NCBI GenBank assembly: GCA_018136815.1
Contig: CM030938.1
Coordinates: forward strand, 1,834,202 to 1,898,201
Reading direction: 5' to 3'
Length of the DNA: 64,000 nucleotides
From: Isochrysis galbana
Taxonomy: Eukaryota > Haptophyta > Isochrysidales > Isochrysidaceae
Shown here: positions 19,198 through 33,021 of the stretch, piece by piece
Numbering within the stretch: position 1 is the first letter of the stretch
How the letters are laid out: the number at the start of each line of letters is the position of its first letter
The notes under the pieces: model-generated
Told to the model about the DNA's origin: nothing
Database searches by the model: none
Seen by the model: the letters and a program-made list of their open reading frames with translations, nothing else
Position numbers and translations under genes: made by a program

Positions 19198-21895
19198 TCA
19201 TCGCGCAACTCTAGCGGCCTCTTGCCGTGCCCACTCGTAGCCCTCACCGCTGCTTTTGGACAACCTTCCCATGCCCTCTGCCGTGTCGACCATTCTCTGT
19301 TTGAGCCTAAGCAAAGTACGCACCCACAGCTCAGCCACGGCCTCGTCACCAACAGCATCCTCCAGGTAAAATGTACGGCCCTTCTCGCCTTGGGGTCGGA
19401 TGAAGAAGGTGGACTTTTGGCCGAGCTCGACATCAAGCTCTTGTGTCAGTGGGATTGAGCCTTTGATACCGCTCCCCCCCGAGTTCTCACGCTCTACTGC
19501 GCCGCTTCCCATCTCTTCGGCGGGCATGTACTCTGGGTCTACGTAGAAGAGCCGAGCACCGGAAAGCAGTGGTGCCGGCGGCGAAAGCGTCGGTAATAGC
19601 CCTCCCGAGCCACGCCTACTCACTGCAGGTGGGATTCCGCCCTGTGGACACAGAGGTGACGGTGGTGATCAGCATGCAGGCGGAATCTAGGCGGCAGGCG
19701 TGAAAAGATAGGCGAGAGCCTGCAAGCTGTGACAAGACGTCCGGATCGTCTCTTTACCACAAGCACACGTCGACGGGCAACTCGATTGGGGTACTGATGC
19801 TGCTCACCGGTGGCGTGTCAACGAGGATGAGCTGTCGGGATTTCACGGAGAGAAAGCGTCGTTTCAGGACCCGCGTGGCCAAGATAATGACCTCGCCCGG
19901 TTGAAGGAAGGGCGACCAGCGAGTTCCAGCCTTGAAAATGTCAATATGGAAGAGGTGACGGGGCAGGCAGGCGTGTGAGCCCGACAGCCAGCACATCAGT
20001 TGCATGCGCTCCCGCACAAAAGTTCTCGTATTCTGCGCCTCCCATGAGCAGCCTCTCTTCCCGTGGTGCAAGGCCGCCAAACGTCGCTCGCATAAGGCCG
20101 TCTGGCTGGGTGCGGCGGGATGCAGCAGACGGGATATGCACAAGAAGCAAAGCACCTGAGATTGTAGCAGCTGCGCTCGCTCCTCCTCGGAAAGCTCATG
20201 TGAAGCAAGCGCCGCGTTGAGCACCTTATCGTCCTTCCCGAACGCGGGAAATGGCGGCGGCGGCGAGAGCGGCGGCGGTGGCGTCGCACCGACCGTGGTG
20301 AAATCGATGGGCGGCGAGCAGTCGGAGAAGAAGGCGTGCGAGCGCAGGGCAGAGTAGCCTCCAGTGGAGGCTGAGCCAAGCCGGCAGCCGGGCTCCATGT
20401 GCAGGAGATCGCCGACGAGCCCCTCAGCAGGAGGTGGGAAGTTTGGTGGAAAGCATAGATCGACCGCCTGCATTCGGCGCGAGGCGAAACGAGTGGTGTT
20501 GAGAGCTTGTGCACAACGAGTGAGCTACCCACGTGGAGCAACGCAATCAGCTTTAGGGGATGGACGCCTCCCGATGACGCTGAGGCGACCGAATCGCCAC
20601 GTGGAGCTACGTATGATTGAGCTCACTCAATCACGCTCTGTGAGGTGGCGCGGCACCAAATGGGTGCATCCCCATTCAGACAACCCACTCACCTCGATCC
20701 TGCGGAAAATGAGATACTCGGAGGATGCCGTGAATGGAGGTGCACCCGCAAGCATCTGGTAGATGATGCAGCCCAGAGCCCAAAGATCAGACTCCGCGCT
20801 AGCCTCACGCTGATCTAGCACCTATGATGCAGAGGAACGGAATTCAACATGCACTTTTCTGACAATGGCGACGTCGAGTAAGGTCACTTCCAAAGAGGTC
20901 TACACCACGAGTGAGCTGCCCGCTTCTAGGCCGATGCGCGTTCGGATAGCCATGCCTCCGACATGGGTAGCCTCTCACACCTCTGGCGAGACATACTCCG
21001 CAGTCCCAACAAATCTTTCGCATCGCTCAGGGAATCCCAGGTGCAGGCTGGAGCCGAAGTCTACAATCTTGATGTGGCCAACTTCGTCCAGAAGGATGTT
21101 GGCCGGTTTAAGATCGCGGTGAATAATTCCGCTGTGGATGCAAGAGAGAGGAGGACGCAAGGTGAAATGGTGTCGAGGAGGGTCGAGATGAGCCATGCGT
21201 GTGTGAGCACATGAGGCCTCGAGGGTATCTGCGGCTGTCGTGATGGGGGATCAATCATTTCACACCCATGCGGGCCAACATCGCTGGCACTCACCGCCCA
21301 TGTATGTACTCCAGCGCATTGATAATTTCAGCGCTCAGCCAGCGTGCGCAAAGCAACGAGCAAGCGCCTAGCCGCTGTATGTGCCCAAAGAGCTCTCCAC
21401 CAGCAGCCAACTCCAATACGAGGTATAGGTATTGCGAATCTCGCAGCGCGGCGTGCAGACGGATAACGTTTGGATGACCTGGCACGTTGAGCGCCTCGAG
21501 CGCTTCCTTCTCATTAATGACCTATACCAGTGAGCAGCACAATCATCATGAGCAGAACAAGGAGGCTCCTTGTAATGCACATAGCTGACTGCTTGCGGTT
21601 CCCGGAATCGTCTGCCTAAGCCTCACACCCTACCCACTGGCTGAGCAGACCTCACCTGCTGTACGCCACCGTGTCGTGTGGCGTGCTCTATCGAAATTGT
21701 CTTTATGGCGCGGCTCACTCCGCTTGCGCGGTCCTCGCCACGGTAGACAAGCCCATAGGCACCTTGGCCCAGGACCTCGGCGAGTAGGTATGCATCGAGT
21801 GCCGATGAGCTCGCCTCGCACGCGAGCATCTCCGTGCGCTCGCCCAGAAGACTGAACTCACCGTGTGGCGCGCCGGCGATCTCCGCCGACGCCAT
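19198..21895 (-). CDS. PDPK1: 3-phosphoinositide-dependent protein kinase 1 (PDK1), seven exons
   Basis: I reconstructed exons 21,895-21,656, 21,521-21,295, 21,131-20,981, 20,821-20,693, 20,467-20,156, 19,930-19,808 and 19,641-19,198. Every junction is GT-AG with compatible phase, giving 541 residues (human PDK1 is 556). The kinase domain (about 36-300) has GQGAYG, the AIK lysine (Lys65), HRDLKP (Asp162), DFG (Asp180) and [12 protein letters not shown]. The sequence around [21 protein letters not shown] and the PH domain (about 363-505, with [10 protein letters not shown] and [10 protein letters not shown]) are PDK1-specific. It would phosphorylate activation loops of AGC kinases after PI(3,4,5)P3 binding at the plasma membrane. 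Oddity: the autophosphorylated Ser before FVGTAxYVSP is Arg195 (AGA). The first intron (135 bp) and the last (166 bp) are typical in size. Exon 1 starts after a poly-G tract. Confidence 0.88.
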
Positions 21896-24090
<2,195 letters not shown>

Positions 24091-25652
24091 ATGATGCTGA
24101 AGGTAGTCCGGCCTCACAACCTTCCAGACGGCTCGCGCATCGTCGTGCAGGACCCCTCGGGCCGTCGCTTCCATGCCAACATCCCTGCGGGGGTCGCGCC
24201 AGGTGGAGTCTTCCATGTGAGAGTGCCCGCGCCTCCCCCTGCTGCGGTGGCCACACCGGTGGCGCCGCTTCCATTGCTCGCACGACCGGTGACGCCGCCG
24301 CCACCACCACCACCCGACTACCAGTCGCCTGCCGCAGTGCCCTTCTCTGTGCCCATGGGCCTCCCAGTCAGCACGCATGCACCTCCGGCACCGCCCACCG
24401 AGAGTGTACAGCAGAGGGAGGAGAGGGAGCTCGCGGAGGCTCTCGAGCTTTCGGCGCGCATGTCGGAGCAGAATGCCGTGCTTCGTTCGCCTGACACCTC
24501 CGCAGCCTCGGCGTCTGCCCCTCTCACCTGCGCAACGACCGTTGACACCAGCGGCACTTTTCCTGCAGCTCTCTTTGGCGGAGGCGGTGGCTACGGCGAG
24601 CTCGCCGACAGGCAGCTTGCCGAGTGCTCCATCTGCTTCGAAGACCTGTGCTCCAATCCTTGCGCAGTGCTTTGTTGCGCAGAAGGCCGCCGTGTCTGTG
24701 GCCACTTGCTACACCACGGCTGCGCCAATCACCTCCCCTCCAAAACGTGCCCTTTGTGCCGCACCGAATTCTCGTTCACACGCGTGCTCCCAGACCTGGA
24801 CCAGGAGCCGGAGGCATGGTTTAGCGCCTCTGATGTGAAGGGGGATGGCCGCCTGTCGAAACAGGAGACCATAAACCTTCTCCTTTCCCAGTATCCACTC
24901 GATGTGGCAAAGTTTGAGGAGGAGATGGAGCGAAGATGGCCACAATTCGATCCGGATGGGGATGGATACGTCACACGCATCGAATTCTTCGCGCCAGGCA
25001 CCGGTCTGCTTGCGTTTGTGCGGGCGCACCGCTCCGGCCAAGGTCCTAATCAGGGTGGCGGTTCAGGCGCGCCGGCGGGTGGCGAGTTGGTAGCCGTACC
25101 TGACGTGTCCACTGACCGTAATGCATGGTTCGACTATTTTGATGCCGACAAGACCGGAGAGCTCAACCCAGAAGAACTCACCCGCGCGCTCATCAAGACA
25201 TATGCACTCGGCTCAGACTTGCAACAGGTGAGGTTCCTACAAGTCTAGCCTGTGATTCCGCACCTCGTTCCGTTGATTCAGCTGCGGATCCAAATTTTGT
25301 TGTGTGACTGAGATTTATGATCTCGGAGGCATAATATTGCGATACTATGGTGGCTAGTAGTTGGCCTTGCTCGCCCTCGTCCCTTCCTTGCACTCCATTG
25401 ATTCTTTGCGCCAATGGTGCTTGGCGCTACATCCCTGCTAGCGCCCCTCCCTCGCAGGTGCAAGCAACACGCGAGCTTGTCGCTGCGGTGTGGCCGCTTT
25501 TTACCTCTGGCCGGAGCATCTCACGCCAAGCCTTCCTTCAACCTGGAGATGGCCTTGCTGACACACTTATTGCGCAGCTTGACCTGAGCAAGAGGGATTC
25601 GCCGCCACAGGCGGTGAGAGTCACCGCTGTCGCGTCATACCCACAGATATGA
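24091..25652 (+). CDS. UIM-RING-EF-hand protein (putative calcium-linked E3 ubiquitin ligase)
   Basis: Exon 1 is 24,091-25,227 (379 codons, ending CAACAG/GTGAGG) and exon 2 is 25,458-25,652 (CGCAG/GTG, phase 0), giving 443 residues. Residues 6-46 form a Pro/Gly strand motif (LPDGSRIVVQDPSG, then VAPGGVFHVRVP) seen in other algal proteins. Residues 110-124 are a good ubiquitin-interacting motif (ERELAEALELS). Residues 179-223 are a RING finger (CSIC, CGH, HHGC, CPLC). Three EF-hand loops follow at about 248-259, 287-298 and 351-362, the middle one canonical (DPDGDGYVTRIE). It would transfer ubiquitin and respond to calcium, in cytosol or nucleus. A second donor, GCG/GTGAGA, near 25,612 leaves the C-terminus uncertain. 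The combination of domains is unusual. Confidence 0.75.
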
Positions 25653-26945
25653 GGGAGGCGAGCGGTTGGTGGTGGACGTCGGTGCTCGTTGCTCTTCCGT
25701 AATGTACCAGTGCTAAGTGGGGTTAGGTTATGTGGGCCATTGTGTGTACTCTTAGTGTGTTATGCGACGTGTCATTTTCGAATGCTGTTAACACGTATAT
25801 TTACCGAGTGCGTCAACCGTGATCGTCGCGCGCGTATATTTGCAAAGTGGGAGTGGAGCGAGGGGGGGCATGTGGAGGTGTGGGCATCAGGTGCTTGGGC
25901 AGTGTACGGAGGGAGAAAGAGGGGGTGACGATGGCGTGGAGGTGCCTTGAAGAGTCTTGTTGCATGACGCGGGCATGGGTCTGCGGGCATGATGCCGGAT
26001 GGGGCGAGGGAGAGCACACGAGGAACAAACACGAGGGGGTGCTTCCGAGCGAGAACGCGAAGAAACAAAAGGCAGAGCGGAACGGGGAAAACGACGGACG
26101 GGACGGGGAGGGGGGGGAGGCGGGCGCGGGAACTCTAGGAACAGGGGGAAAACTAATGGAGCGGGGAAGGGATTGGGCGCTGGAGGGGCGGAGAGAGCGC
26201 TGTGATGATGCAAGATGCAAGGGGAGGGGGGAGGAAGGGGGGGAGGGCACAGACCCAACCTCCTCTACCCCTTGTTTAGCTGGCCTCCGGGAGCCTCCAG
26301 GGGTTGCCGATGTGAAATGGGCAATGGGCGGCTGCGGAGACCTGCCGCAGGCGCGCCATCGCACCGTCGGCAGGAGAGGGGAGAGAGAGCGCGGAAGCAC
26401 AACACAGCCTTTCCTCCACAGCCCTTCCCTCAGCCTGGAGCGTAGAACCACTAGGAAGAGTTAGGTCTTTCCATCAAGCCACGTGAAGCTAGGTCGGAGT
26501 GGGAGTTTTGCGGGCGTTTGTGTACGAACACGTATGTGATTAAACTACAACAAAGAAAATCAAATTACACTCGAGAGACCATCCGCGCGTAGGCTCTGAC
26601 GGATATTTCCAACATGACTAAACTACTAAATAAAATAAAACTGCACTCGATTGTCCACTTTCGACGGAACGCGACCTCGACCTCAGTGCTTCAGCCACAG
26701 TCTTACTTAACGTTGGGCATGGCTTCCCCCTTCCCCCCTACCAATGCACATGCTCAATATTAACACGCCACTCCGACACAGCCGACCACACGTCGAGTAA
26801 AACCGCGAAAGATACACTCAATATCCGGAGAATGAGTACTATTGGCTTGGGCATTGGGCATCGCCCTCCGACCTCCGAACCTAGACCGAAAGCGATACCT
26901 AGAACAACTTTTGTTTAGACCACAAGTCTAGACGATCCAAGCGAC
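25653..26945. other. Intergenic, no gene seen
   Basis: GA- and G-rich between 25,850 and 26,450, then AT-richer to 26,945. Overlapping frames on both strands between 25,813 and 26,464 are Ser/Pro- or Gly/Arg-rich shadows without domains. Confidence 0.5.
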
Positions 26946-27617
26946 TCACGTAAGTAACTCGCAGCTCCATAGGAAATCACGGCGCGTCCATACTTGATCT
27001 ACATGTCGCGCTGTCGACTTGAGCGCCAGGGACCACGGACGGGAGCGCCTCATCAACGTTGAGCGCAAGCTCATATTTGTGTACTCAACAGAACGCCAAC
27101 AACCATGATCACAAAGCAGCCAATCAGCACCTCGCTCACGGTCAACTTCGGAAGGCGAGTCCTGTGTGCGGGGCAAGACAAGAAGCGGGGTAGGTTTTAC
27201 ATGCACTTGCAGTTCTGTAGCGACGCAACCCGGTAGGATTCCGGTAAGTGGGCATGTTCCAGATGCTGCGCTTTTCCACACACACCCTTGTGACGAGCCC
27301 TGTGATCCGGCGTCGTCGCTTGCAGACGAGCCAGTAAAGTATGTTGTCATTGAAGAGAGGAACCCACGCCGTCTTTGCTTCCGCGCTGCGCTGCGCCCAG
27401 TGGCTGCTGTTCTTGCGCCTCTGTTGGCTCGGTGCTCGATGCTCGCAGTCGGTGCGGGTCGGCGCGCCTGCATCAGCGATGCCTGACGCATCCGCTGCGC
27501 GGTGGCCTCGTCGAGTGTGGCACCGGATGTGTCGTCAGGTGTATTGAATTGCGAGCCGGCCTGCCCGCCCACCCCGCTGATGAGTAGCGTGAGCGCCAAC
27601 GCAGCCCACGAGCCCAT
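26946..27617 (-). CDS. Small secretory-pathway ORF, unknown
   Basis: The frame gives 223 residues if started at the ATG at 27,617, which places a signal-peptide-like GSWAALALTLLISGVGGQAG at the N-terminus. An upstream ATG at 27,689 would add 24 residues. A middle region is Arg/Ala/Ser-rich, and the last 80 residues contain a few Cys and Trp but no motif I know. The 3' half may run into an intron: the frame's final 60 residues look unlike a folded protein. Neighbouring simple repeats (GA at 27,715-27,735) mark the 5' flank. This is a weak call based on the signal peptide and ORF length only. Confidence 0.3.
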   Translation of the reverse strand: MGSWAALALTLLISGVGGQAGSQFNTPDDTSGATLDEATAQRMRQASLMQARRPAPTASIEHRANRGARTAATGRSAARKQRRRGFLSSMTTYFTGSSASDDAGSQGSSQGCVWKSAASGTCPLTGILPGCVATELQVHVKPTPLLVLPRTQDSPSEVDRERGADWLLCDHGCWRSVEYTNMSLRSTLMRRSRPWSLALKSTARHVDQVWTRRDFLWSCELLT

Positions 27618-28738
27618 GTTGCTCCACTGCGGCCGCTCGAGCCGCCACAACTTCTCATTCACACGGAGGAAGGCATTCACATCATGCACCGTCGGCCGAG
27701 GAGAGGAGGACGACGGAGAGAGAGAGAGAGAGAGAGTCTCGCCGAGCGACCGCAGAGCGTGAAGTCGAAGTCGTGTCTGTTTATTCTCTTAAACGAGCCA
27801 ACAATTCTAGTAACAGCAAAAAATCGCAAATTTCGAGACGTTTGAGACCATGGGGAATCCGAATCTATGTGTCATGTGTGTCAGTAGCAACACGGGGAAC
27901 TCCCAAGGAAGCACATTAGACTCCCAATCACGCCCCCCTGCCGAGCGCGAAACCGCGCCGAACGAAGCAGGATGCTCGATGCTCGGCTTGGACCATGTGG
28001 CGCGAGCAGCACCGCCTACTTGGTGCTTGGCCGAGCCATCCCGTCCCGACAACACAACCGCGGGTGCAGGAGCGCACAAACGGAGCAGCTGCGATAACAA
28101 CACGACGGAAGCATTGGTGGAAGGTGGAAGGCGCGCGATCATGGCCTCCCAGCAGATCCTGCGACCGAGCGGCCAGCGGGGCCGCCCACCTTAGCGAAGA
28201 TGGCTCGACAATACTTGGGTCGCCCGGCTAGCTCGGCGGGCGTTGAGCGCATGTTGCATGCTCTCCAAGGCCGGCAAGCTACATGATGACCACAAGGCGT
28301 CTCAGAGTGACGAGACCCTTGAACACGCTCTGATCGATAGCATCTGTCAATTATGATGAGTGATAGAGTGCCCGTGCCCGTGCTTGGTAGCAAGTCGGTG
28401 GGGCCATGCCGTAGCTGTTGTACGCACGAGCGCGCTGCCTGCTCTGTAAGTGTAGGTGCGCTAAATATGGGCATTATCTACTAGATATCTAGCCTTCGGC
28501 CGGTTGCTATCCACCTAGATATAGACGATAGTGCATTGACGCTATCCACCTAGCTAGATAGATACAGATAGTACATTGGCGCTATCCACCTAGATAGATA
28601 GAGATAGTGAAAAAGCGGCCTAGATAGGTAGATATCTAGATACCGGGGTATCTAATTCCACGCCTCAACTATCAGTAAACTGATAGGGTCTTGGAGCGCG
28701 CGCTGTCGCCCTCCCTCGCTGCCGCCGCCCTCGCCGAG
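27618..28738. repeat. Intergenic with 36-40 bp tandem repeat (28,505-28,615)
   Basis: The word GCTATCCACC occurs at 28,505, 28,541 and 28,581, each followed by TAG and an AGATAGATA-rich tail with GATAGT, making three imperfect copies. Palindromic TATCTAGATA words follow to 28,650. The array directly precedes the retroelement-like ORF. Nothing else is recognised between 27,760 and 28,500. Confidence 0.7.
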
Positions 28739-29901
28739 ATGGACGAAGCCATGAACGACACGCCGCTGTCGCCGAAGCGACCGCGCCAGGACGACCCCCC
28801 CAGCCAAGTGGGCACAGGAGCCGGCGAGCCACGCCCGCGCATCACCACGAACGCCACGAACAAGGCCGCCATGCTGGCAGCAGCCAACAAGCAACACATC
28901 TACAGCACAACCCACAGCCACACCACCCACACCTCACCAGAGGGACGCTCCAACAAGGGGGGCCTCCGGGCCCGGCCCTTACACAGCCGCGATACCGCCC
29001 TCGCGCTCCGGCGCGAGGGGCTGGCCCGGCATCATCACAGGCAGAACCCCAATGGGGGGATGCCGCATCAAAACAAGGAGAAGATCATTGAACACACTGG
29101 GGCCCCCAGCAAGGGGGACAGGAGACAAAGGGGAGGCGGCACGGGAGGGAGGCCCTCCAGTGACGCCCAGGGACGGGCAGACAATCGCGCCGCGTGCGCG
29201 CGAGGGACGCACGCAACACCGGCCCAAGAGGCCCAACACCATGACCACCAACACCAGGGAGGGCCAACACAAAGGACAAACCACACAACAACCCCAAAAG
29301 GGGGCGACAGCGTCGCGGAAACGTTGGACCCCACGGGCCATAGAAAGACGGGAACACACAAGAGGCTAATCCCACCCTTCACCCCGACCACGCAGGTGGC
29401 CCTCCTCGACGAAGACCTCGAGCCTGAGCCCGAAGAGGAGGCCGAATTTCCACTCTCAAAAAATCATCATCATCTTTACGGCGTACGAGAAAGGCCACAA
29501 AGCACAAAGCCAAGGACGAAGAAATCCTTGGCGCGATCGTCGCGCACCTGAACAAACTGGAAGGTGTAGACCTGGAGCCCGACTTCCTCTCTAAGAGCGC
29601 CGCTGGCCCATGGGAGATTCTCATCACGGCGGATTGCGCCAATCAATTCAGGGAGCAATACAAAGATGTTGCGGACTTTCGTAAGGCGGGCATCCCGTGT
29701 CCGATTGCGGTTAAATACCAAACGCTCGACGAAAAGTTCAACGGGCTCCCGCGTGCGTCCAACAAGGCGCTAGCTAGCGCGTACAAGGACGCATCGGCGC
29801 ACCTGGTGGTATCCAATAGCGCTGTACCGGAACTATACGTTACGGGCGACTGGAACGCCCCGGGTGACGACGCATGGGGAGGCAACCCAAAAAGAGAATA
29901 G
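28739..29901 (+). pseudogene. Retroelement ORF1/gag-like frame with internal -1 shift
   Basis: The frame from ATG 28,739 runs to 29,551. It is basic, rich in Gly/His/Thr/Arg, and becomes acidic (DLEPEPEEEAE) before a run of six A at 29,458. There the heptamer A-AAA-AAT sits in the form expected for -1 slippage. In the -1 frame the protein continues without stop for about 146 residues to TAG at 29,901, with well-formed helical sequence (GAIVAHLNKLEGVDLEP, WEILITADCANQFREQY). No zinc knuckle or reverse transcriptase is present, so I can only say LINE ORF1-like or gag-like. The shift is either programmed or a mutation. The upstream edge coincides with the tandem repeat at 28.5 kb. Confidence 0.4.
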
Positions 29902-31430
29902 ACCCGGCCGACATCGACATCCGGCCACTGTACGAAATAGACGACAAAACGACTTGACCCCCAGCGCGGAACTCGTGTCCGTAGCCGGGAAGCCGGGAAG
30001 CTAGGAATAGAGCAACAAGTGGGGATAGAAGCCGCAAAGCGCCCGTAATAGCGGCGAAGAACATGCCGATGCATCATCTATGGGGCTACCACGGAACGGG
30101 ATGCCCGCTTCAACCAACAACATAAACCCAGAAGGCCTGCCCGGACCCCGCACCCAAAACCGGGCCCTTGGTAGTGTGTAGTGTACCGGGGCCGCTGTCG
30201 AGTCGAGCGGAGCCGGAGGGCTCTGAGCCACTCCGTCGCGAGCAGCACCGGCGGCTAGCGCGGCGCTTTGGCCCTCCTCCCCACCGGGAGTCGGGTGAAT
30301 GAAATTCTGGACTGGGTCGGGCAACCCCATTTGGGTGTCTGGACGGGGAACGAACGGCGAACGAAGGGCTGTGGGGCGGCGAGGCGCTCCTAGCGGCCCT
30401 AGTGTGATGGGTTGTAAGAGATTGTTAGTCCTACAAAGAACTCTTCCCTCAGGGAGGGAGCCTAGGCTGCTAGAGTGCAGCGACACAGCGAACAACGACG
30501 GACAACGAGGCTGAGAACAACAGGCTACACCGACTCACGAACATACCGGAATCATTCACCCAAACCAAGCAAATTATCAAGCAACCGCGACCCCAAATCA
30601 CCGATAACTCAAACACGTCGCGAGAGACGGAGAGAGAGAGCGAGAGAGAGAGAGACTCCGCAGCGACGGCCGGAGCGTGTCTCCGTTGTAACTTCCCACG
30701 TAGCGGAGAGTCCGAAGGGGAGCGTCATGTCGCGCGACCACGGCGATCACTTTGGATACGGATCGCAACGAGATGTCTTCACGACCGAATAAATCTTGCC
30801 GTTGAGCGTGAACCTTCTAGACGCTTCTAACGAACAACCCTGAGTAGCAACCAAGGGGAGAAACACCAAAGGGGCCAAGGGCTTGCATGTAGCTTGCATC
30901 AAGGGGAAAGATTCCCTCACCTAGGAAGCGAACCTACACCGATCTCCAAGGGGAGATGGCAAATTAAACCTCAAATCTCGAGCGGATAGAGCAACCGACT
31001 CGCTCGCCAAAACCTTGACCGAGAAGAAAGAAGCAAGGACCTACAAGCCAAGGGTAGCGGACCTAGGGAATGTGAGAGGAAGTTTCCGAACGCCAACGCC
31101 AAACGCCGAACGCGGGGATTCAACGAAACCCTAACCAGGCCAAGCAGAACCTACGAAGAACACGCCTGGACAACAACGAAAGTCAGCAGGTCCCAAGAAA
31201 GAACCGGAACCCAACAAGAAACGACAAGCCTTGTAAGAAGCTAAACAAGCCTTCACAAGGTAACTCGAGAGCCTGAGACAAGCGCGCAGCGAGTGACAGG
31301 CGACCTGGCTCCTTTGGGTCAAGATTACCCGAAAGGAGGAAACCTGGAATCTAGACTTGACAGACAGGCTAGAAGGAACGAAACGAGAACTCGAATTCTA
31401 GATCGCTAGGGACGAACCCTACCAACCTAG
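29902..31430 (-). mobile_element. Probable truncated LTR-element 5' end (leader + short gag-like start)
   Basis: On the minus strand a leader-like region at 31,430-30,500 contains the word AGGTTTAATTTGCCATCTCCC near 30,980. The leader/LTR of the gypsy element at 55.48 kb has AGGTTTAATTTGCAATCTC. Downstream on the same strand, an ATG at about 30,330 starts a Pro/Ala/Gly-rich frame (PDPVQNFIHPTPGGEE) that soon loses sense. This layout mimics LTR, leader and gag start of a related element, truncated at about 30,000. No LTR pair could be shown, so the call is tentative. Confidence 0.3.
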
Positions 31431-31504
31431 AAGTACCTGAGCTTCACCGTGTGGCCGCACGGCGAAGGACCTGGAAATAAGAGCCTGGAAATCGCATCAT
31501 CTAG

Positions 31505-31680
31505 GATGAATGCGACAGCCGCACGGCCGCACCCCCGACACCAAAGGTAAAGGAATGAGGGGGGGAAGGCGAGGGGGCGGAGGGAAGGGAGATAAGGGCG
31601 GTGTCTGATGTGCAGTGGCAAAAGTAGGCGCTGTCTAGCAATAGGAATAGGTGTGTAGCCCTGAATCTTCAGATCTTTTT
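31505..31680 (-). repeat. Dispersed repeat R1, minus-strand copy
   Basis: The reverse complement of this segment matches 9,299-9,455 over most of its length, including the GATTCAGGGCTA, ACACCTATTCCTATTGCTAGAC and GGGGGTGCGGCC words. It carries one small internal duplication (CCTATT) relative to the 9.3-kb copy. Confidence 0.75.
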
Positions 31681-32860
31681 TTTAAGCGGCGGCTTGAAGC
31701 ACCTTGAAGGTTGAAGGTGCCTCGCGACATTTGAGTGCTCTGAGCTCCATATCTTACGGTAAATCGACGTTCCACACATTGTAGACACACACACCCCGTC
31801 CTCGAGCCAACTGCGACATGCAGCCAGCACCTCCGCCCAAGGTGCCTCGCCGCTTGAGAGATACTAGTAGTAGTGTAGTAGTACATGCACGCAGATTCCG
31901 CAGAAGGGGGGCCCACTGCCCAATCGTCCGCTTAGACGTTGTTGGGACGACTCGGCGACGCAGCCATTTGCCATTTGGACCCCGAGGAAACAGGCACGCC
32001 CGCTTAGAGTCAAAAGAATAAACACAAGGAAAGAGCTTGGTATCGCTCACCAGCGCGCTCGAGATCAATCATCAGTCACCTGAGGGAAGAGGGGGGCGGG
32101 CGGGCGGATGCACGCATCCACAGTGGGGCACTCGGCGATCTGGGGAACTACAGATTCGGCTACGCTGATGCCCCTCCTTCCCGACCCCCCCACAATTTCG
32201 AGCACAAACGAGGAGTCCCATGTCGCGACCGAGGTGAGACGCTGAGCTTCCTCCGAGATCAGGCCGAGATAGGCGCGGATGGAGCGTCCGAGCGCACACT
32301 GGACAGGGGAAGGAAACTTCTTGCGTAGCGCCGCGCATGGGAGGGAAGTCCCGATTGGGCGACGGGACGCTGTCCTTGAACGGCGCGTCGAAGCGAGGCG
32401 ATCGTCAGTGATCCTTTTTAGGATTTCTGAGGTCCCCAAACTGAAGCCTCTCACCCTTCCCCCACGCGTCCGTTGCACCCTCGCAACTGCTCTCACTCTC
32501 TCCCCGTCCGTGACTGAACCTCGCGAAGGCGCATCTCGCCCGCCGGTGGTGCTCGAGCACTCACGACCGGAGTTCATAGGTAAACGCCCATCATTATTCT
32601 TTGTTTAGGGGGACGAAATCTCCTTTGGAGCGGGGCCATCGAGACGGGAGGCGAGAGAGAGAGAGAGAAAGAGTAGAGAACCGGTGACTCCATCGAGAGA
32701 GGAGAAGCAGGAAGGATTTTACAAGAAGAATCACGGGCGCCTTCTTCCTCGGTGGTTCTCTTCCGTGTCCAGGTTTTGCACCCTCAGCGACGAGCATAGA
32801 ACCGACGACGGAGAAGTCGAAAAAGTAAAACCTCGTGAGATAATTACTTGGGAGGGAGAG

Positions 32861-32922
<62 letters not shown>

Positions 32923-33021
32923 TGAGGAAGAGAGAGTGTGTGGCACAGTAGGACGCCGAGGGGCACGCCGAACGGGGAAGGGGGGGGGGAGAGACCTGGG
33001 GGGCCCTAAATATCCTCCTTC
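31681..33021. other. Intergenic; R7 repeat piece, GA tract, one weak ORF
   Basis: 31,718-31,770 matches 22,999-23,060. A minus-strand frame at 32,065-32,577 (170 residues) ends at a possible CCTCAG/GTGACT donor and has one helical stretch (SIRAYLGLISEEAQRL). It could be an exon but shows no known domain. A GA repeat of about 60 bp lies at 32,862-32,915, about 110 bp before the next gene. Confidence 0.4.

Noticed and set aside
28505-28615. Three 36-40 bp repeats considered as a CRISPR-like array
   Set aside because: The units are contiguous imperfect tandem repeats without spacers, in a eukaryotic setting.
32065-32577. A 170-residue minus-strand ORF ending at a possible splice donor
   Set aside because: No domain, no partner exon that could be joined with confidence. 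Kept only as a remark in the intergenic entry.
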